Shown piece by piece: positions 17,359-26,375 of a stretch of 64,000 nt of DNA (position 1 is the stretch's first letter; each line of letters begins with the position of its first letter). A program made the position numbers and the translations under genes. The DNA lies in assembly GCF_900114835.1 (NCBI RefSeq), contig NZ_FOUJ01000001.1:310001-374000 (forward strand), in the 5' to 3' direction. The stretch comes from Methanolobus profundi (GTDB lineage: Archaea; Halobacteriota; Methanosarcinia; Methanosarcinales; Methanosarcinaceae). The notes beneath the pieces were generated by a model, which worked only from the letters and a program-made list of their open reading frames with translations, ran no database searches and was not told where the DNA came from.

Positions 17359-17391
17359 AAAAAAGGTTGAAATGAGGATAATTTATCCTCA
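17359..17391 (-). terminator. Attenuator-like hairpin between binding protein and permease genes
   Basis: On the minus strand a nearly perfect palindrome with 9-bp arms TGAGGATAA / TTATCCTCA (17373-17391) follows the binding-protein stop and is trailed by a T tract (17359-17364). In importer operons such partial terminators raise expression of the binding protein over the membrane parts. Confidence 0.55.
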
Positions 17392-17410
17392 GTTCCATGA
17401 AACCTCAAAT

Positions 17411-19033
17411 TTAGTTCTCTGTGCGCTTCCATTCCAGGATATTACCGAAAATATCAGCACCATGTGGCTGTATCTTTGGGGTTCCTATGTCAAGGTCCTC
17501 GTCCATGATATAGAGGTAATCAAGTGTTGCCATCCACATCCATGTAGCATCGCCCTTTGGAGAGAATCCGGTTTCGCCATCCCATGCTGCCATTTGCCAG
17601 TTCTCATTTGCAGTATCCTGGTCTGAACTGGTTATTGCAGCTCTTAAATAGGAGTCAACGGTCGGATTGCTGTACATTATTATGTTGTTGTAGCTTGAAG
17701 GATCATAGCTTTCACTGTAGTATTTCAGGTACAGGTCGGTCGGGTCAAGTGAACCATAACCAAAAACAACCGGAGTTGAAAGAGCAAGTGTATCGATCTT
17801 GTCCCAGCTTGCACCCTCAGGTATTATATTGATCCCCAGTTCTTTTGCTTCCTCTGAAACAGCAACAGCCAGAGCCTGTCTTTCCTGTGCGCTGGCAGCG
17901 TATAGAAGAGTGAATTCAGCCTTGACACCGTCCTTTTCTACAATGCCGTCACCATCGGTATCTTCCCATCCGGCATCGCTTAGGATCTTCTTAGCTTCTT
18001 CAACATTTCCATCTTCAATAATAGCTTCTTCATTTCCCCATGGTAGCTTGTCAACACCTGTGAATTCCTCTTCACCCTGTCCGTTCAGTGCACCATCTAC
18101 CAGTGTCTGCCTGTCAATTCCGATGTTCAGTGCTTTTCTGATCGCAACGTCAGATGTCACATCATTCCCGATTGCGTATCCATCCTCGGATTTTTCACCT
18201 GTATCGGGCTGTGTCGGGAAACTGATCCCGCGGGCGTCAATGGATTCAAGAGCCACTATCTTCATTCCCTCGACTTCCTGACCTGCGTAGGATGCCGGAA
18301 TTTCAGCCAGGTCTATCTGACCTGATCTGGCGGCTGCAAAAGCAGTATCTGATTCCATGAATACAATAGTAAGTTTTTGGAAGTAAGGTTCATCTCCATA
18401 GTAATCCTGATCTGCTTCCAGAATTACCTGCTGACCTTTGTCCCACTGTACAAATTCATAAGGACCGGAACCGATCGGGTTCTGACCATAGTTCTCATCG
18501 TATGCATGTTCAGGGACAATTCCGATCACTGCAAGTTTGTTGATAAATGTGGCCTGATCATCGTTCAACTCGAATTCAACGGTATATTCATCTGTAGCTG
18601 TAGCTTTTTCAAGCATGGAAAGGTCCACACTTCCACCAGCTTCTGATGCGGTGTTGAATGTGAATGCTACATCCTCAGCTGTCAGAGCTTCTCCGTCGTG
18701 GAATGTTACATCGTCTCTTATTGTAACAGTCCATGTAATGCCATCTTCACTAACGGAGTGATCTGTTGCAAGATCATTTATAAGAGCTCCATTACTGTCT
18801 TTCTTAAAAAGAGTGCTCTGAATTAGCGGTTCGTGGTTGTATCCCCAGCCAGTTATTGGATTAAAACCAGATTCAGGTTCTCCCCCATGTGTGCCGACCG
18901 CTGCGATCAATTCATTCGTTGTTATTTCTTCTGTACCTGCTATTTCCATTTTAGTGTCTGTGCATCCGGAAATTGCAACTGCCCCTACTAATAGCATTCC
19001 TGCCAGTAAAATGCTCAATGATCTTTTCATCAC
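17411..19033 (-). CDS. Solute-binding lipoprotein of a nickel/peptide ABC importer
   Basis: 540 residues, family 5 extracellular solute-binding protein. The signal ends in a lipobox (VAISGCTD), so it is membrane-anchored outside the cell. Visible family segments are WTVTIRDDVTFHDGEALTAE (about 95-114), GSGPYEFVQWDKGQQVIL and VAIRKALNIGIDRQTLV. The start ATG 19033 has CAGGAG 8 bases upstream. In methanogens this class usually serves nickel, needed for F430 and hydrogenases, but peptide or haem specificity cannot be excluded because no conserved metal-binding His cluster can be judged by eye. First gene of a five-gene operon with two permeases and two ATPases. Confidence 0.85.
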   Translation of the reverse strand: MMKRSLSILLAGMLLVGAVAISGCTDTKMEIAGTEEITTNELIAAVGTHGGEPESGFNPITGWGYNHEPLIQSTLFKKDSNGALINDLATDHSVSEDGITWTVTIRDDVTFHDGEALTAEDVAFTFNTASEAGGSVDLSMLEKATATDEYTVEFELNDDQATFINKLAVIGIVPEHAYDENYGQNPIGSGPYEFVQWDKGQQVILEADQDYYGDEPYFQKLTIVFMESDTAFAAARSGQIDLAEIPASYAGQEVEGMKIVALESIDARGISFPTQPDTGEKSEDGYAIGNDVTSDVAIRKALNIGIDRQTLVDGALNGQGEEEFTGVDKLPWGNEEAIIEDGNVEEAKKILSDAGWEDTDGDGIVEKDGVKAEFTLLYAASAQERQALAVAVSEEAKELGINIIPEGASWDKIDTLALSTPVVFGYGSLDPTDLYLKYYSESYDPSSYNNIIMYSNPTVDSYLRAAITSSDQDTANENWQMAAWDGETGFSPKGDATWMWMATLDYLYIMDEDLDIGTPKIQPHGADIFGNILEWKRTEN

Positions 19034-19333
19034 AAATGCTCCTGTATAAATTCTCCAGCTTCAACTTGTTTTTCTGCACCCTCACAATTTAGTCTGGAAC
19101 TAAAATTCAGATATCAGGGAATCATGGTAATACAAGTTGGATGATTTGTTATATCTATTATACGATTTGTGAAACAATTATCTTTGTATTTAATACTTTT
19201 GTTTTAATTAGTAACACTCAATTATGTTGGTATTATTTTAGCTATTCAATTCTGTCTTCAAATGCCTCGAACAATCGTTTAAGCCTATGAAAAGCATTTA
19301 AACAAGGAGTTTTAATAAAGCAGAGGAACAAGT
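19034..19333. promoter_or_regulatory. Divergent promoter region of the importer operon and ccmC
   Basis: 300 bases without a gene. On the minus strand a TATA element (GTATAATAGATATAAC, 19148-19163) would start a leader of roughly 100 bases before the binding-protein gene. On the plus strand the ccmC side has GAGG 9 bases before ATG 19334. No NikR-type operator could be recognised with confidence. Confidence 0.4.
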
Positions 19334-20035
19334 ATGCTCATTGACAGGAAAAAAGAGAGGATAATTGCAGCTATCACGGTCCCTGTTATGCTAATTGCCA
19401 TCTGGATGGTATTTTTCTATGTGCCCCAGATGAAAGGGAATGCCGGTGAGATACTTGACAGCAGTTTCAAGATATTCTATTTTCATCTGCCAATAGCCAT
19501 GGTAGCTTATCTTGCGTTCACGGTGGTCTTCATTGCCAGTATACTGCACCTCAAAGGAAATAGCAGTAAATGGGACATTGTTGCTCATTCCGCCGCCGAG
19601 GTAGGTGTGGTATTTGCATTCCTTGTACTTATTACAGGTTCCATATGGGCCAAAGCAACATGGGGCTGGTACTGGATATGGGAACCAAGGCTCACGACTT
19701 CACTTGCACTTTTCCTTGTATATCTCGCCTATCTGATGCTTCGTCAGGCACTTGAGGAACCTGAGAAGAGAGCACGTCTTGCGGCTGTCTTTGGAATTGT
19801 AGGTTTCATGTCAGTTCCACTCAGTTTCTTATCGATCAGATTGTGGCGTTCAGCTCATCCGTTGATGTTCGGTGGCTCTTCATATGGAAGCAGTGGCGGT
19901 GGACTTGAAGGAACATCACTTCAGTTGACACTTGTTGTTAACATGCTGGCATTTGGTTTGCTATTTGCTTCAATGCTGGTCTACAGGATTAATAATGAAT
20001 CTCTGAAAGAAGAGCTTGAAGAAATGAAGTACTAG
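19334..20035 (+). CDS. ccmC: Cytochrome c maturation haem-handling protein CcmC
   Basis: 233 residues, six membrane helices. The haem-binding tryptophan-rich WWD segment is plain: ATWGWYWIWEPRLTTSLALF (about 113-132). Conserved histidines flank it: FHLPIAMVAYLAF near residue 55 and SAHPLMFGGSS near 180. CcmC loads haem onto CcmE together with CcmA and CcmB, whose genes lie 5.5 kb upstream in the same direction. It ends in TAG. Start ATG 19334 follows GAGGAACAAGT. Confidence 0.88.
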   Translation: MLIDRKKERIIAAITVPVMLIAIWMVFFYVPQMKGNAGEILDSSFKIFYFHLPIAMVAYLAFTVVFIASILHLKGNSSKWDIVAHSAAEVGVVFAFLVLITGSIWAKATWGWYWIWEPRLTTSLALFLVYLAYLMLRQALEEPEKRARLAAVFGIVGFMSVPLSFLSIRLWRSAHPLMFGGSSYGSSGGGLEGTSLQLTLVVNMLAFGLLFASMLVYRINNESLKEELEEMKY

Positions 20036-20397
20036 CATTCCTAAAACTATCAATTTGATTTATGAATGTCTGTAAAAATCCTGTTAATTGCAACTTCGAA
20101 CTTAGCAATTTTCCATAACTGTATTATTTCAGTAGCCTTTAGAGTAGTAGTGACGGAACATGCCGCCTGCGGCGGGTGGTCGTATTGTTCTTTTTCCCCA
20201 CTAATTCTTTGCAGAGCTATCATGAACACAAGTGCGCAGGAACCACTAAGTTTGACTAATTGATGATTATGAATACTAAAACAGTCCCGTAGGGTCCCGG
20301 CGAAGCCGGCACAATCCGAAAATAATGAATTAAATTATATGTTGCATATACTTTGCTTCTACATTTAAATGAGGACTTCTACAAAGCCAAATATTCT
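20036..20397. other. Gene-free stretch with three short GC-rich hairpins
   Basis: This 362-base region is A+T rich except for compact G+C-rich palindromes: GCCGCCTGCGGC at 20162-20173, CCCGTAGGG at 20286-20294 and CCGGCGAAGCCGG at 20297-20309. No convincing ORF or tRNA is present. The hairpins could be REP-like elements, remnants of a mobile element or part of a small RNA; nothing decides between them. Confidence 0.4.
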
Positions 20398-20802
20398 TTA
20401 AATTTCTAAATTTTGTTGAAGTGCATTTATGTAGATATCTGCTTTTTCAGGAGATAATTTTCCCATGAATTCTGCAAGTTCTCCGTAATCCTCATCCACA
20501 TAGTTATCCCATAACAAAGGAGCTTCTAATTCTGCCACAACACTTGTAATTGATTCATAGTTTTCTTCACAGTAATCACACCACTCAGACACCATCACGA
20601 ATTTAGCCCATCTTGCTATGTCTAATTCTGAAACATCATTTCGCTTATATTTCTCTAAAACGCTTATTACGTGTTCTTTACAAACAATCACTGAATTGGA
20701 GTAATTAGGTGGAGCAAATGCATGCATATCTATAACCTTAGATAACTGTTCAATTGAAATTGATAAATCAATATATTGTTCAATTATTCGAGGTATATCC
20801 AT
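20398..20802 (-). CDS. Uncharacterised acidic 134-residue protein
   Basis: A small, acidic, probably all-helical cytoplasmic protein (MDIPRIIEQYIDLSISIEQL at the start, FMGKLSPEKADIYINALQQ at the end). Start ATG 20802 follows AAGGGATTAGA. Higher A+T than its neighbours. Size and composition resemble immunity or contact-system accessory proteins, but no family motif is recognisable and no partner gene is adjacent. Confidence 0.6.
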   Translation of the reverse strand: MDIPRIIEQYIDLSISIEQLSKVIDMHAFAPPNYSNSVIVCKEHVISVLEKYKRNDVSELDIARWAKFVMVSEWCDYCEENYESITSVVAELEAPLLWDNYVDEDYGELAEFMGKLSPEKADIYINALQQNLEI

Positions 20803-20934
20803 TTCTAATCCCTTCTTTTATCTCTTATTTTCTCTATATTTGAATTGATAGTTCCTTTGTTCATGTATTTACAATTATGTAATTTATTATTGAGCTTAAT
20901 TATGTTCCTGTAATTATTCATGAGCTAAGAAAAG

Positions 20935-20942
20935 CATATAAG
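20935..20942 (+). promoter_or_regulatory. TATA box of the Old Yellow Enzyme gene, leaderless start
   Basis: CATATAAG lies 22-29 bp upstream of ATG 20965, the normal archaeal distance to the transcription start. There is no ribosome binding site, so the transcript is probably leaderless. Confidence 0.55.
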
Positions 20943-20964
20943 CTCCTGCTATCAATACTCTTGC

Positions 20965-22065
20965 ATGTTGTTTACACCTATAATACTTGGAAATATGGAA
21001 GTTCCGAATCGTTTTGTACGTTCTGCTACTCACGAGTGGATGGCACAGCCGGATGGTACTCCCACTGACAGGATCGGTGATATGTATGAAGAGCTTGCAC
21101 GTGGTGAAGTAGGGCTCATCATCACCGGATATGCATACGTGAATCCAAATGGAAAAAGTGACGATCTCCAGCAGGGGATCTATGATGACAGGTTCATCGA
21201 ACCTTACAGGAAGATCGTCTCAAGAGTACATGAACACGGGAGCAAGATCGTGGTGCAGATAGTTCATGGTGGCAGGCAGACCATGATGACCGCCGAGAAT
21301 CCTGTAATTCTTGCACCTTCTGCTGTTACCAACAAGAGGAACGGTGTCACTCCTGAGGAAATGACCGAAGAGGAGGTTCTTCAGACCATCGAGGACTTTG
21401 CCAATGCTGCCAGAAGGGTGAAGGAAGCAGGTTTTGACGGAGTTCAGTTACATGTTGCTCATGGTTTTCTGCTCAGCAATTTCATCTCCCCATACACTAA
21501 CAGGCGTAAGGACAGGTGGGGTGGTTCCACAGAGAAGAGGACACAGATCATCCTTGACATTATCACAAGGATACATGAGATGATAGGGGATGAGTTCCCG
21601 ATACTTGTCAAGCTGAATGCAACCGATGGTTTCCCGGAAGGTACAAAGAATACTCTTGATGCTCCTGAATGTGTAGAGATAGCAAAGATCCTTGCTGCAA
21701 ACGGTGTCTGTGCCATCGAGGTCAGCGGCGGTATTGTCGAGGCAGGACAGCAGATGTTCAGAACAAAGATCAATGATGCTGATTCAGAGGCATATTACAG
21801 GAATTATTCTAAGATGATAAAGGAAGCAGTGGATGTGCCTGTAATTGTAGTAGGCGGTATACGCTCAAAAGATGTTATGGAAAAGATGCTTGATGAAGGA
21901 TATGCTGATATGGTGTCCCTGTGCCGACCTCTCATCTGTGAACCTGATCTTGTGGCAAAGATAAGAAAAGGCGAGACCGAGGTCGCAAAATGTGTATCAT
22001 GCAACCTGTGTTCCGATGAGAGCGGCATAAAGTGTAATTACGATTTTGACCGAAGGCAGTCGTAA
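20965..22065 (+). CDS. Old Yellow Enzyme-family NADH:flavin oxidoreductase
   Basis: 366 residues, single-domain FMN TIM barrel. Hallmarks: NRFVRSATHEWMA (about 15-27), QIVHGGRQTM (about 93-102), DGVQLHVAHGFLLSNFISPY (about 158-177), NRRKDRWGGSTEKR and the FMN phosphate site PVIVVGGIRSKDVMEKML (about 290-307). The C-terminus adds CVSCNLC..., a cysteine cluster seen in some relatives that bind an iron-sulfur cluster, but without the extra flavin/NAD domain of larger 2,4-dienoyl-CoA reductase proteins. Probably reduces activated alkenes or related electrophiles. Its last 28 bases overlap the convergent HAD phosphatase gene. Confidence 0.88.
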   Translation: MLFTPIILGNMEVPNRFVRSATHEWMAQPDGTPTDRIGDMYEELARGEVGLIITGYAYVNPNGKSDDLQQGIYDDRFIEPYRKIVSRVHEHGSKIVVQIVHGGRQTMMTAENPVILAPSAVTNKRNGVTPEEMTEEEVLQTIEDFANAARRVKEAGFDGVQLHVAHGFLLSNFISPYTNRRKDRWGGSTEKRTQIILDIITRIHEMIGDEFPILVKLNATDGFPEGTKNTLDAPECVEIAKILAANGVCAIEVSGGIVEAGQQMFRTKINDADSEAYYRNYSKMIKEAVDVPVIVVGGIRSKDVMEKMLDEGYADMVSLCRPLICEPDLVAKIRKGETEVAKCVSCNLCSDESGIKCNYDFDRRQS

Positions 22066-22733
22066 GAGGGTTCCAGTCCTTTCAGGAACTCTACAAGGCG
22101 GGTGTGGTCCTCAATGACCATGTCTGCCTGATGGAACTTTTCAGCATCCAGGTATGTTGGTACTGCCACACAACACAAACCTGCTTTTTTGGCAGATTCA
22201 ACTCCCATGGGTGCATTCTCCACCACTATTGCTTCGTGACTTGATATCCCAAGCATTTCTATTGCTTTGAGATATGGGTCAGGTTCAGGTTTTCCACGTT
22301 GCACATCATCGGCTGTAACAAGCCCCATGAATATGTTGGGATATTTTGCTTCTACGATATCCAGAACGATAGGTCTGTCAGAACCTGATACCACCGCAAG
22401 GCTGAATCTGTCTTTAAGACCGGAAAGACATTCCTGCATCCCATCGAATACTTTGAGTTCCACTATCCGGTTGAACTCAGCAATGTATCTCTCGACTATG
22501 TCCGGTATATCGTACTTCGATGCATCACCTGTTCCTTTCTCAAGCAGGAATTCAACGATATCCACGGTCCTCTCACCTTCTCTCTCGAAGATGTCCTGCT
22601 TATCCATCTCAACGCCTATCTCATCGAAGATGTGCTGGACCGCCTCCGCATGATATGACATCGAATCAACGAGCACACCATCCATATCGAATATTACTGC
22701 CTTTAACAAATGATCACCATTTGGAGGAAGCAT
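22038..22733 (-). CDS. HAD-superfamily phosphatase (phosphoglucomutase/sugar phosphatase-like)
   Basis: About 231 residues from ATG 22733. Motif I VIFDMDGVLVDSM carries both catalytic aspartates; motif II VVSGSDRP, motif III with GKPEPDPYLKAIE and motif IV VVENAPMGVESAKKAG are all present, with a helical cap inserted after motif I (subclass I). Members act on phosphosugars such as 2-deoxyglucose-6-phosphate or beta-glucose-1-phosphate. The frame extends to a GTG at 22787, but a TATA element near 22773-22782 and the usual family start favour ATG 22733. It overlaps the Old Yellow Enzyme gene tail to tail by 28 bases. Confidence 0.85.
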   Translation of the reverse strand: MLPPNGDHLLKAVIFDMDGVLVDSMSYHAEAVQHIFDEIGVEMDKQDIFEREGERTVDIVEFLLEKGTGDASKYDIPDIVERYIAEFNRIVELKVFDGMQECLSGLKDRFSLAVVSGSDRPIVLDIVEAKYPNIFMGLVTADDVQRGKPEPDPYLKAIEMLGISSHEAIVVENAPMGVESAKKAGLCCVAVPTYLDAEKFHQADMVIEDHTRLVEFLKGLEPSYDCLRSKS

Positions 22734-22908
22734 CGGTTTGCATTCTATAAACCTGTTTTGTGAATTTAGGTTTTGTATATATACCACATAGTATTTTTAT
22801 GATATTATCTAGAAAAAAAGGTACTAATATCAAAAAAAGTGATAAACTTGCAAACACAGACCCACAAAAATCAATCAATATAAATAATACCATATAGATG
22901 CATTAATT

Positions 22909-24423
22909 ATGGGTGATGAGAAAATCTTAGAACCATCTGATAAAGAAAAACATAATCTTAAAAATAAGCTATCCATCTTTATTTTTTGTTTATTTTTAAT
23001 ATTGCCTTTATACGTGGTGATTTCTTATCAAAATAATGAATATAACAAATATTATATTCTCTTATATAGCCTCATTAGTTTTGCTATGATATTCATCTTT
23101 ACTTGTCTAAGTTTAGCATTATTTGAAGCAAAATTTAGATGGAAAACTATTAAGCAAAAGATAGTTTCATTTATTGTATTAATTCTAATATATTATTTCT
23201 CGGTCTCATTTTTAGCTATAGGGACATATAGTATTTTAAATAGCTTTTTTCCTAAAACGACATGGGAAATATATCCTGAATATGGTACTTACATGATACC
23301 TTCATTTTGTTTATCAATTTTACTTTTATATCGTATATTGTATTTACTAGAACTTCATGGAAAAGAGTTTTCCTTGTTTGATTCGCTGGAATTACCTTTT
23401 GAGATAAAAATCCCAAGACAAATAAAGGAAATAAAAGATATTTTAAAAGGTTTTATCGTAGGAATATTATTAGTGTCTTTTTCTGTTGTTGCTTTTAGTA
23501 AATCTCAGATTTCAATTGTTACATCTAATATCGGTGAGTTTCATTTATTTTCACTTGTATCATCAATAATAGTTGCTTTTATAGAGTTTTCTGTACTGTT
23601 TATGATAGTTCATTTTCCATCCGCACCTTTAAAGAGCCAAAATGAAATATATCCTATAAGAGAAAATCAACGAAGCAAGTATATAAGGATACTAGATGAA
23701 AATAAAAAAGTTAGATATGCCTTTTATTTTGTATCACTTTTATTAGTTGTTGCATTACTATTTTTATCTCCAAACGAAGTCGTTGAGCAAGTACAGAATG
23801 TTACTGTTCTTGAAATCAATTTCCAAGTAATAAACAGTAATGTGTCTCATACTTCAATTAGTAATATGGGTTCTATTGTTCCTTTAGTATTTGTTAATGA
23901 AAAACAAAAACCATTGACTGAAAGGATGACTGGTCTAATGGAAAATAATTTAGGAGATATTAGTTATTCAGGCAAGGCTTTAGAAATCACCACAATTAAT
24001 ACTATTATGCCATTGACGCTAAAAGTACGCAATAATCTTGCGGATAAAACAATAGACATGAGTAATAGCTTAAACACATTTCCTTCAGACTATGATACTG
24101 CAATAATTTACTCTTTTTACAATACAGGATACAACAAATGTTATTCTGTCAGTACTTTTCAAGATTCTGGTACAATGGTATCTGCAAATAAAATCTTTTT
24201 TAGTTTTGATGAAGAAGATAACATTGCAGTTTTTTTAGATGCTGAGGGCACTACACTTGCAGTTTATGATTATGATGTAACAATTGTGACACTAAATCAG
24301 ACTATAGGAACTGAAGTAAAAGATAATCTTGAATATGATAGAAATACAGCAAGTATTAGGCTACTACTATCTGATCCTACTGAGCTTAAAATTTTTAATA
24401 CTTCAAGAACATCAAGCTTATGA
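22909..24423 (+). CDS. Uncharacterised seven-helix membrane protein
   Basis: 504 residues. Seven hydrophobic helices can be traced (about 20-42, 47-70, 84-110, 128-146, 186-206, 214-240, 268-290), followed by a C-terminal domain of about 210 residues that should lie outside the membrane if the N-terminus is cytoplasmic. That domain has alternating strands such as ITTINTIMPLTLKVRNN and AVFLDAEGTTLAVYDYDVTI. No family recognised. Base composition is far more A+T rich than the flanking housekeeping genes, and codon choice follows. It is followed after 132 bases by a HEPN-like gene of the same composition; the pair looks recently acquired. Confidence 0.75.
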   Translation: MGDEKILEPSDKEKHNLKNKLSIFIFCLFLILPLYVVISYQNNEYNKYYILLYSLISFAMIFIFTCLSLALFEAKFRWKTIKQKIVSFIVLILIYYFSVSFLAIGTYSILNSFFPKTTWEIYPEYGTYMIPSFCLSILLLYRILYLLELHGKEFSLFDSLELPFEIKIPRQIKEIKDILKGFIVGILLVSFSVVAFSKSQISIVTSNIGEFHLFSLVSSIIVAFIEFSVLFMIVHFPSAPLKSQNEIYPIRENQRSKYIRILDENKKVRYAFYFVSLLLVVALLFLSPNEVVEQVQNVTVLEINFQVINSNVSHTSISNMGSIVPLVFVNEKQKPLTERMTGLMENNLGDISYSGKALEITTINTIMPLTLKVRNNLADKTIDMSNSLNTFPSDYDTAIIYSFYNTGYNKCYSVSTFQDSGTMVSANKIFFSFDEEDNIAVFLDAEGTTLAVYDYDVTIVTLNQTIGTEVKDNLEYDRNTASIRLLLSDPTELKIFNTSRTSSL

Positions 24424-24555
24424 ATTATTTTGATTAAGATATGATTGCTATTTTGAATATATCTTTTAAGGCCACATATTAAAAAGAACAATTAATATAA
24501 TTATATGTGCAATTATATGTGTATAATTTGTCAATATTTTAGGTGAGTGCATAAT

Positions 24556-25263
24556 TTGTCTTCAAAGAAAAACGATAACATCAAAATTGATAGATATCTT
24601 GATCTAAATAGGATTTGCAACGAGCATAGAGTTTTTCATAATGATTATAGTGTGTTTGATAACTTCAAGGATGAAGATAAAGAGAATTTTCTAAATGATA
24701 ACATGAAAGTGTTTTCTAAATATCTTTATCTGATAGAGGTTGCAGAGAATAGAGAATTTATGGATATGAAGATAACTTACACGTTATTTGGTGTAGCATA
24801 TGAATATCTTCTAAAAATTTGTTCTTTAAAGATAAATTGGGATGCTTATCTTAGTTTGTACAGAGCTGATTCTAAAGATGAAAGTAATCGTGGAAACCGT
24901 TCATTTGAAACTGCAAAAATCTATGTATTAAAAGACTTAAAATTAAAATTATCTTCATATCAACATAAGCGTTCACGTGAAATACTTGACTTCGTACAAC
25001 ATCAAAGAAATCATTTTGCTCATAATCCGTTCAAAGGTATGGATCACTATGCTGTCACAAAACAGATTTATGAATTAATGGCGGTTTTAATTGTAACATA
25101 TAAGTTGAAATTACCAAAAGAGACTGTTGAGTTAATAACAGAAGGCATCGCTAATAATAGAGTTCATTCAGGAATGGACTTTAAAGATGTAGAATTTCAA
25201 AAATACATGGATAACTTGAATGACTGTGCTCTAGATATTCCTCTTTTCCCTGAACGTTGGTAA
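24556..25263 (+). CDS. HEPN-like protein
   Basis: About 235 residues from TTG 24556, selected because GGTGAG ends 8 bases before it (a GTG at 24547 would leave no spacing). Highly helical and A+T rich. The segment QHQRNHFAHNPFKG (about residues 148-161) has an RxxxxH pair, the signature of HEPN-fold proteins, many of which are RNases in toxin-antitoxin and defence systems; an upstream helix (FGVAYEYLLKICSLK) is also HEPN-like. Family placement is a motif-level judgement. Its neighbour is the seven-helix membrane protein, which may be its partner. Confidence 0.65.
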   Translation: MSSKKNDNIKIDRYLDLNRICNEHRVFHNDYSVFDNFKDEDKENFLNDNMKVFSKYLYLIEVAENREFMDMKITYTLFGVAYEYLLKICSLKINWDAYLSLYRADSKDESNRGNRSFETAKIYVLKDLKLKLSSYQHKRSREILDFVQHQRNHFAHNPFKGMDHYAVTKQIYELMAVLIVTYKLKLPKETVELITEGIANNRVHSGMDFKDVEFQKYMDNLNDCALDIPLFPERW

Positions 25264-25369
25264 CAAAATAAATTCCATGATATTAAAACAAATTCTGCTT
25301 ATGAATCTTAAAGATGGCAAAATGATAGTAAACAGTAATTTTACTGTTTTTCCATTTGAAGTTAACAAA

Positions 25370-26284
25370 TCAATTTAATTCATCATCAGATGACCAGTAG
25401 GCAGCAAGGGCAGATCCTGAAATATTATGCCAGATGCTGAACAGAGCACCTGGAAGAGCCGAGAGCGCAGAAAAATACTTCACAGCAAGTGCAACGCTCA
25501 GTCCGGAATTCTGCATTCCTACTTCTATTGCTATGGTCCTGGCCTCCTTTTCATCAAGTCCCAGTTTCTTTGAAAGCAGGTACCCACTGGCAAGTCCGAA
25601 TCCGTTGTGAAGAATTACTGCAACAATCACCATTTCTCCGGCAACAAGGATGCTTTCTTTGTTAAGGGCGATTATTATCGCAATGATGAAAACTATCGTG
25701 GCTACAGATAGTGCAGGGAAGGCATGCCTGAATCGTTCTATGTGTTTGTCAAAGAATGTGTTCAGGATAATTCCAAGTGCCACAGGCACAAGAACAATTT
25801 TTACGATACTCAGCATCATGCTGCCAACTGCAACAGGTACAGCCTGTCCTATGTAGATCCATGTAAGTGCAGGTGTCAGGATGAAAGCAAGCAATGTGGA
25901 AACCGATGTGAGCGTTATGGACAGTGCCACATCACCTTTTGCCAGATAGCATATCACATTCGATGCTGTTCCTCCGGGGCAGGCTCCAAGGAGTACCATT
26001 CCTGCCATGATCTCAAGGGGAAGGTCCAGTAAGTATGAAAGGATGAATGCGATAAGTGGCATCAGGATATACTGCAATGCAGTTCCAAGAACAATGACCT
26101 TCGGTCTTTTGAGCACAAGCAGGAAATCATTTGCTGAAAGGGTGATCCCCATACCGAACATCACAACTCCCAGAAGCGGGGTTATGGCACTTTTGTATGA
26201 TGAGAAAATGGAAGGGTAGATGAAAGCCACAACTGAAAGCAATATGGCCCAAAGCGGGAAGAGGGAGGTGAATTTCTTTATCAT
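25370..26284 (-). CDS. Bile acid:sodium symporter-family transporter
   Basis: 304 residues, about ten membrane helices. Family features include LLGVVMFGMGITLSANDF (about 36-53), the crossover segment VLLGACPGGTASNVICYLAKG (about 97-117) and the second crossover AIEVGMQNSGLSVALAVKY near 247-265; the Glu and Asn residues there bind sodium in structures of relatives. Probable sodium-coupled uptake of an organic anion; the substrate is unknown. Start ATG 26284; divergent from the TlyA-like gene. Confidence 0.88.
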   Translation of the reverse strand: MIKKFTSLFPLWAILLSVVAFIYPSIFSSYKSAITPLLGVVMFGMGITLSANDFLLVLKRPKVIVLGTALQYILMPLIAFILSYLLDLPLEIMAGMVLLGACPGGTASNVICYLAKGDVALSITLTSVSTLLAFILTPALTWIYIGQAVPVAVGSMMLSIVKIVLVPVALGIILNTFFDKHIERFRHAFPALSVATIVFIIAIIIALNKESILVAGEMVIVAVILHNGFGLASGYLLSKKLGLDEKEARTIAIEVGMQNSGLSVALAVKYFSALSALPGALFSIWHNISGSALAAYWSSDDELN

Positions 26285-26375
26285 TGTATCGTTCCTGAGA
26301 AATGCATCTCTTGCGAAACTTTCCGTTCAATGTGGAACTACAATATAAATAGTACGTTCCCTTATTAATTGAACC

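Noticed and set aside
20066-20263. 65-codon plus-strand ORF after ccmC
   Set aside because: Composition is not protein-like, it spans the GC-rich hairpin, and it has no ribosome binding site.
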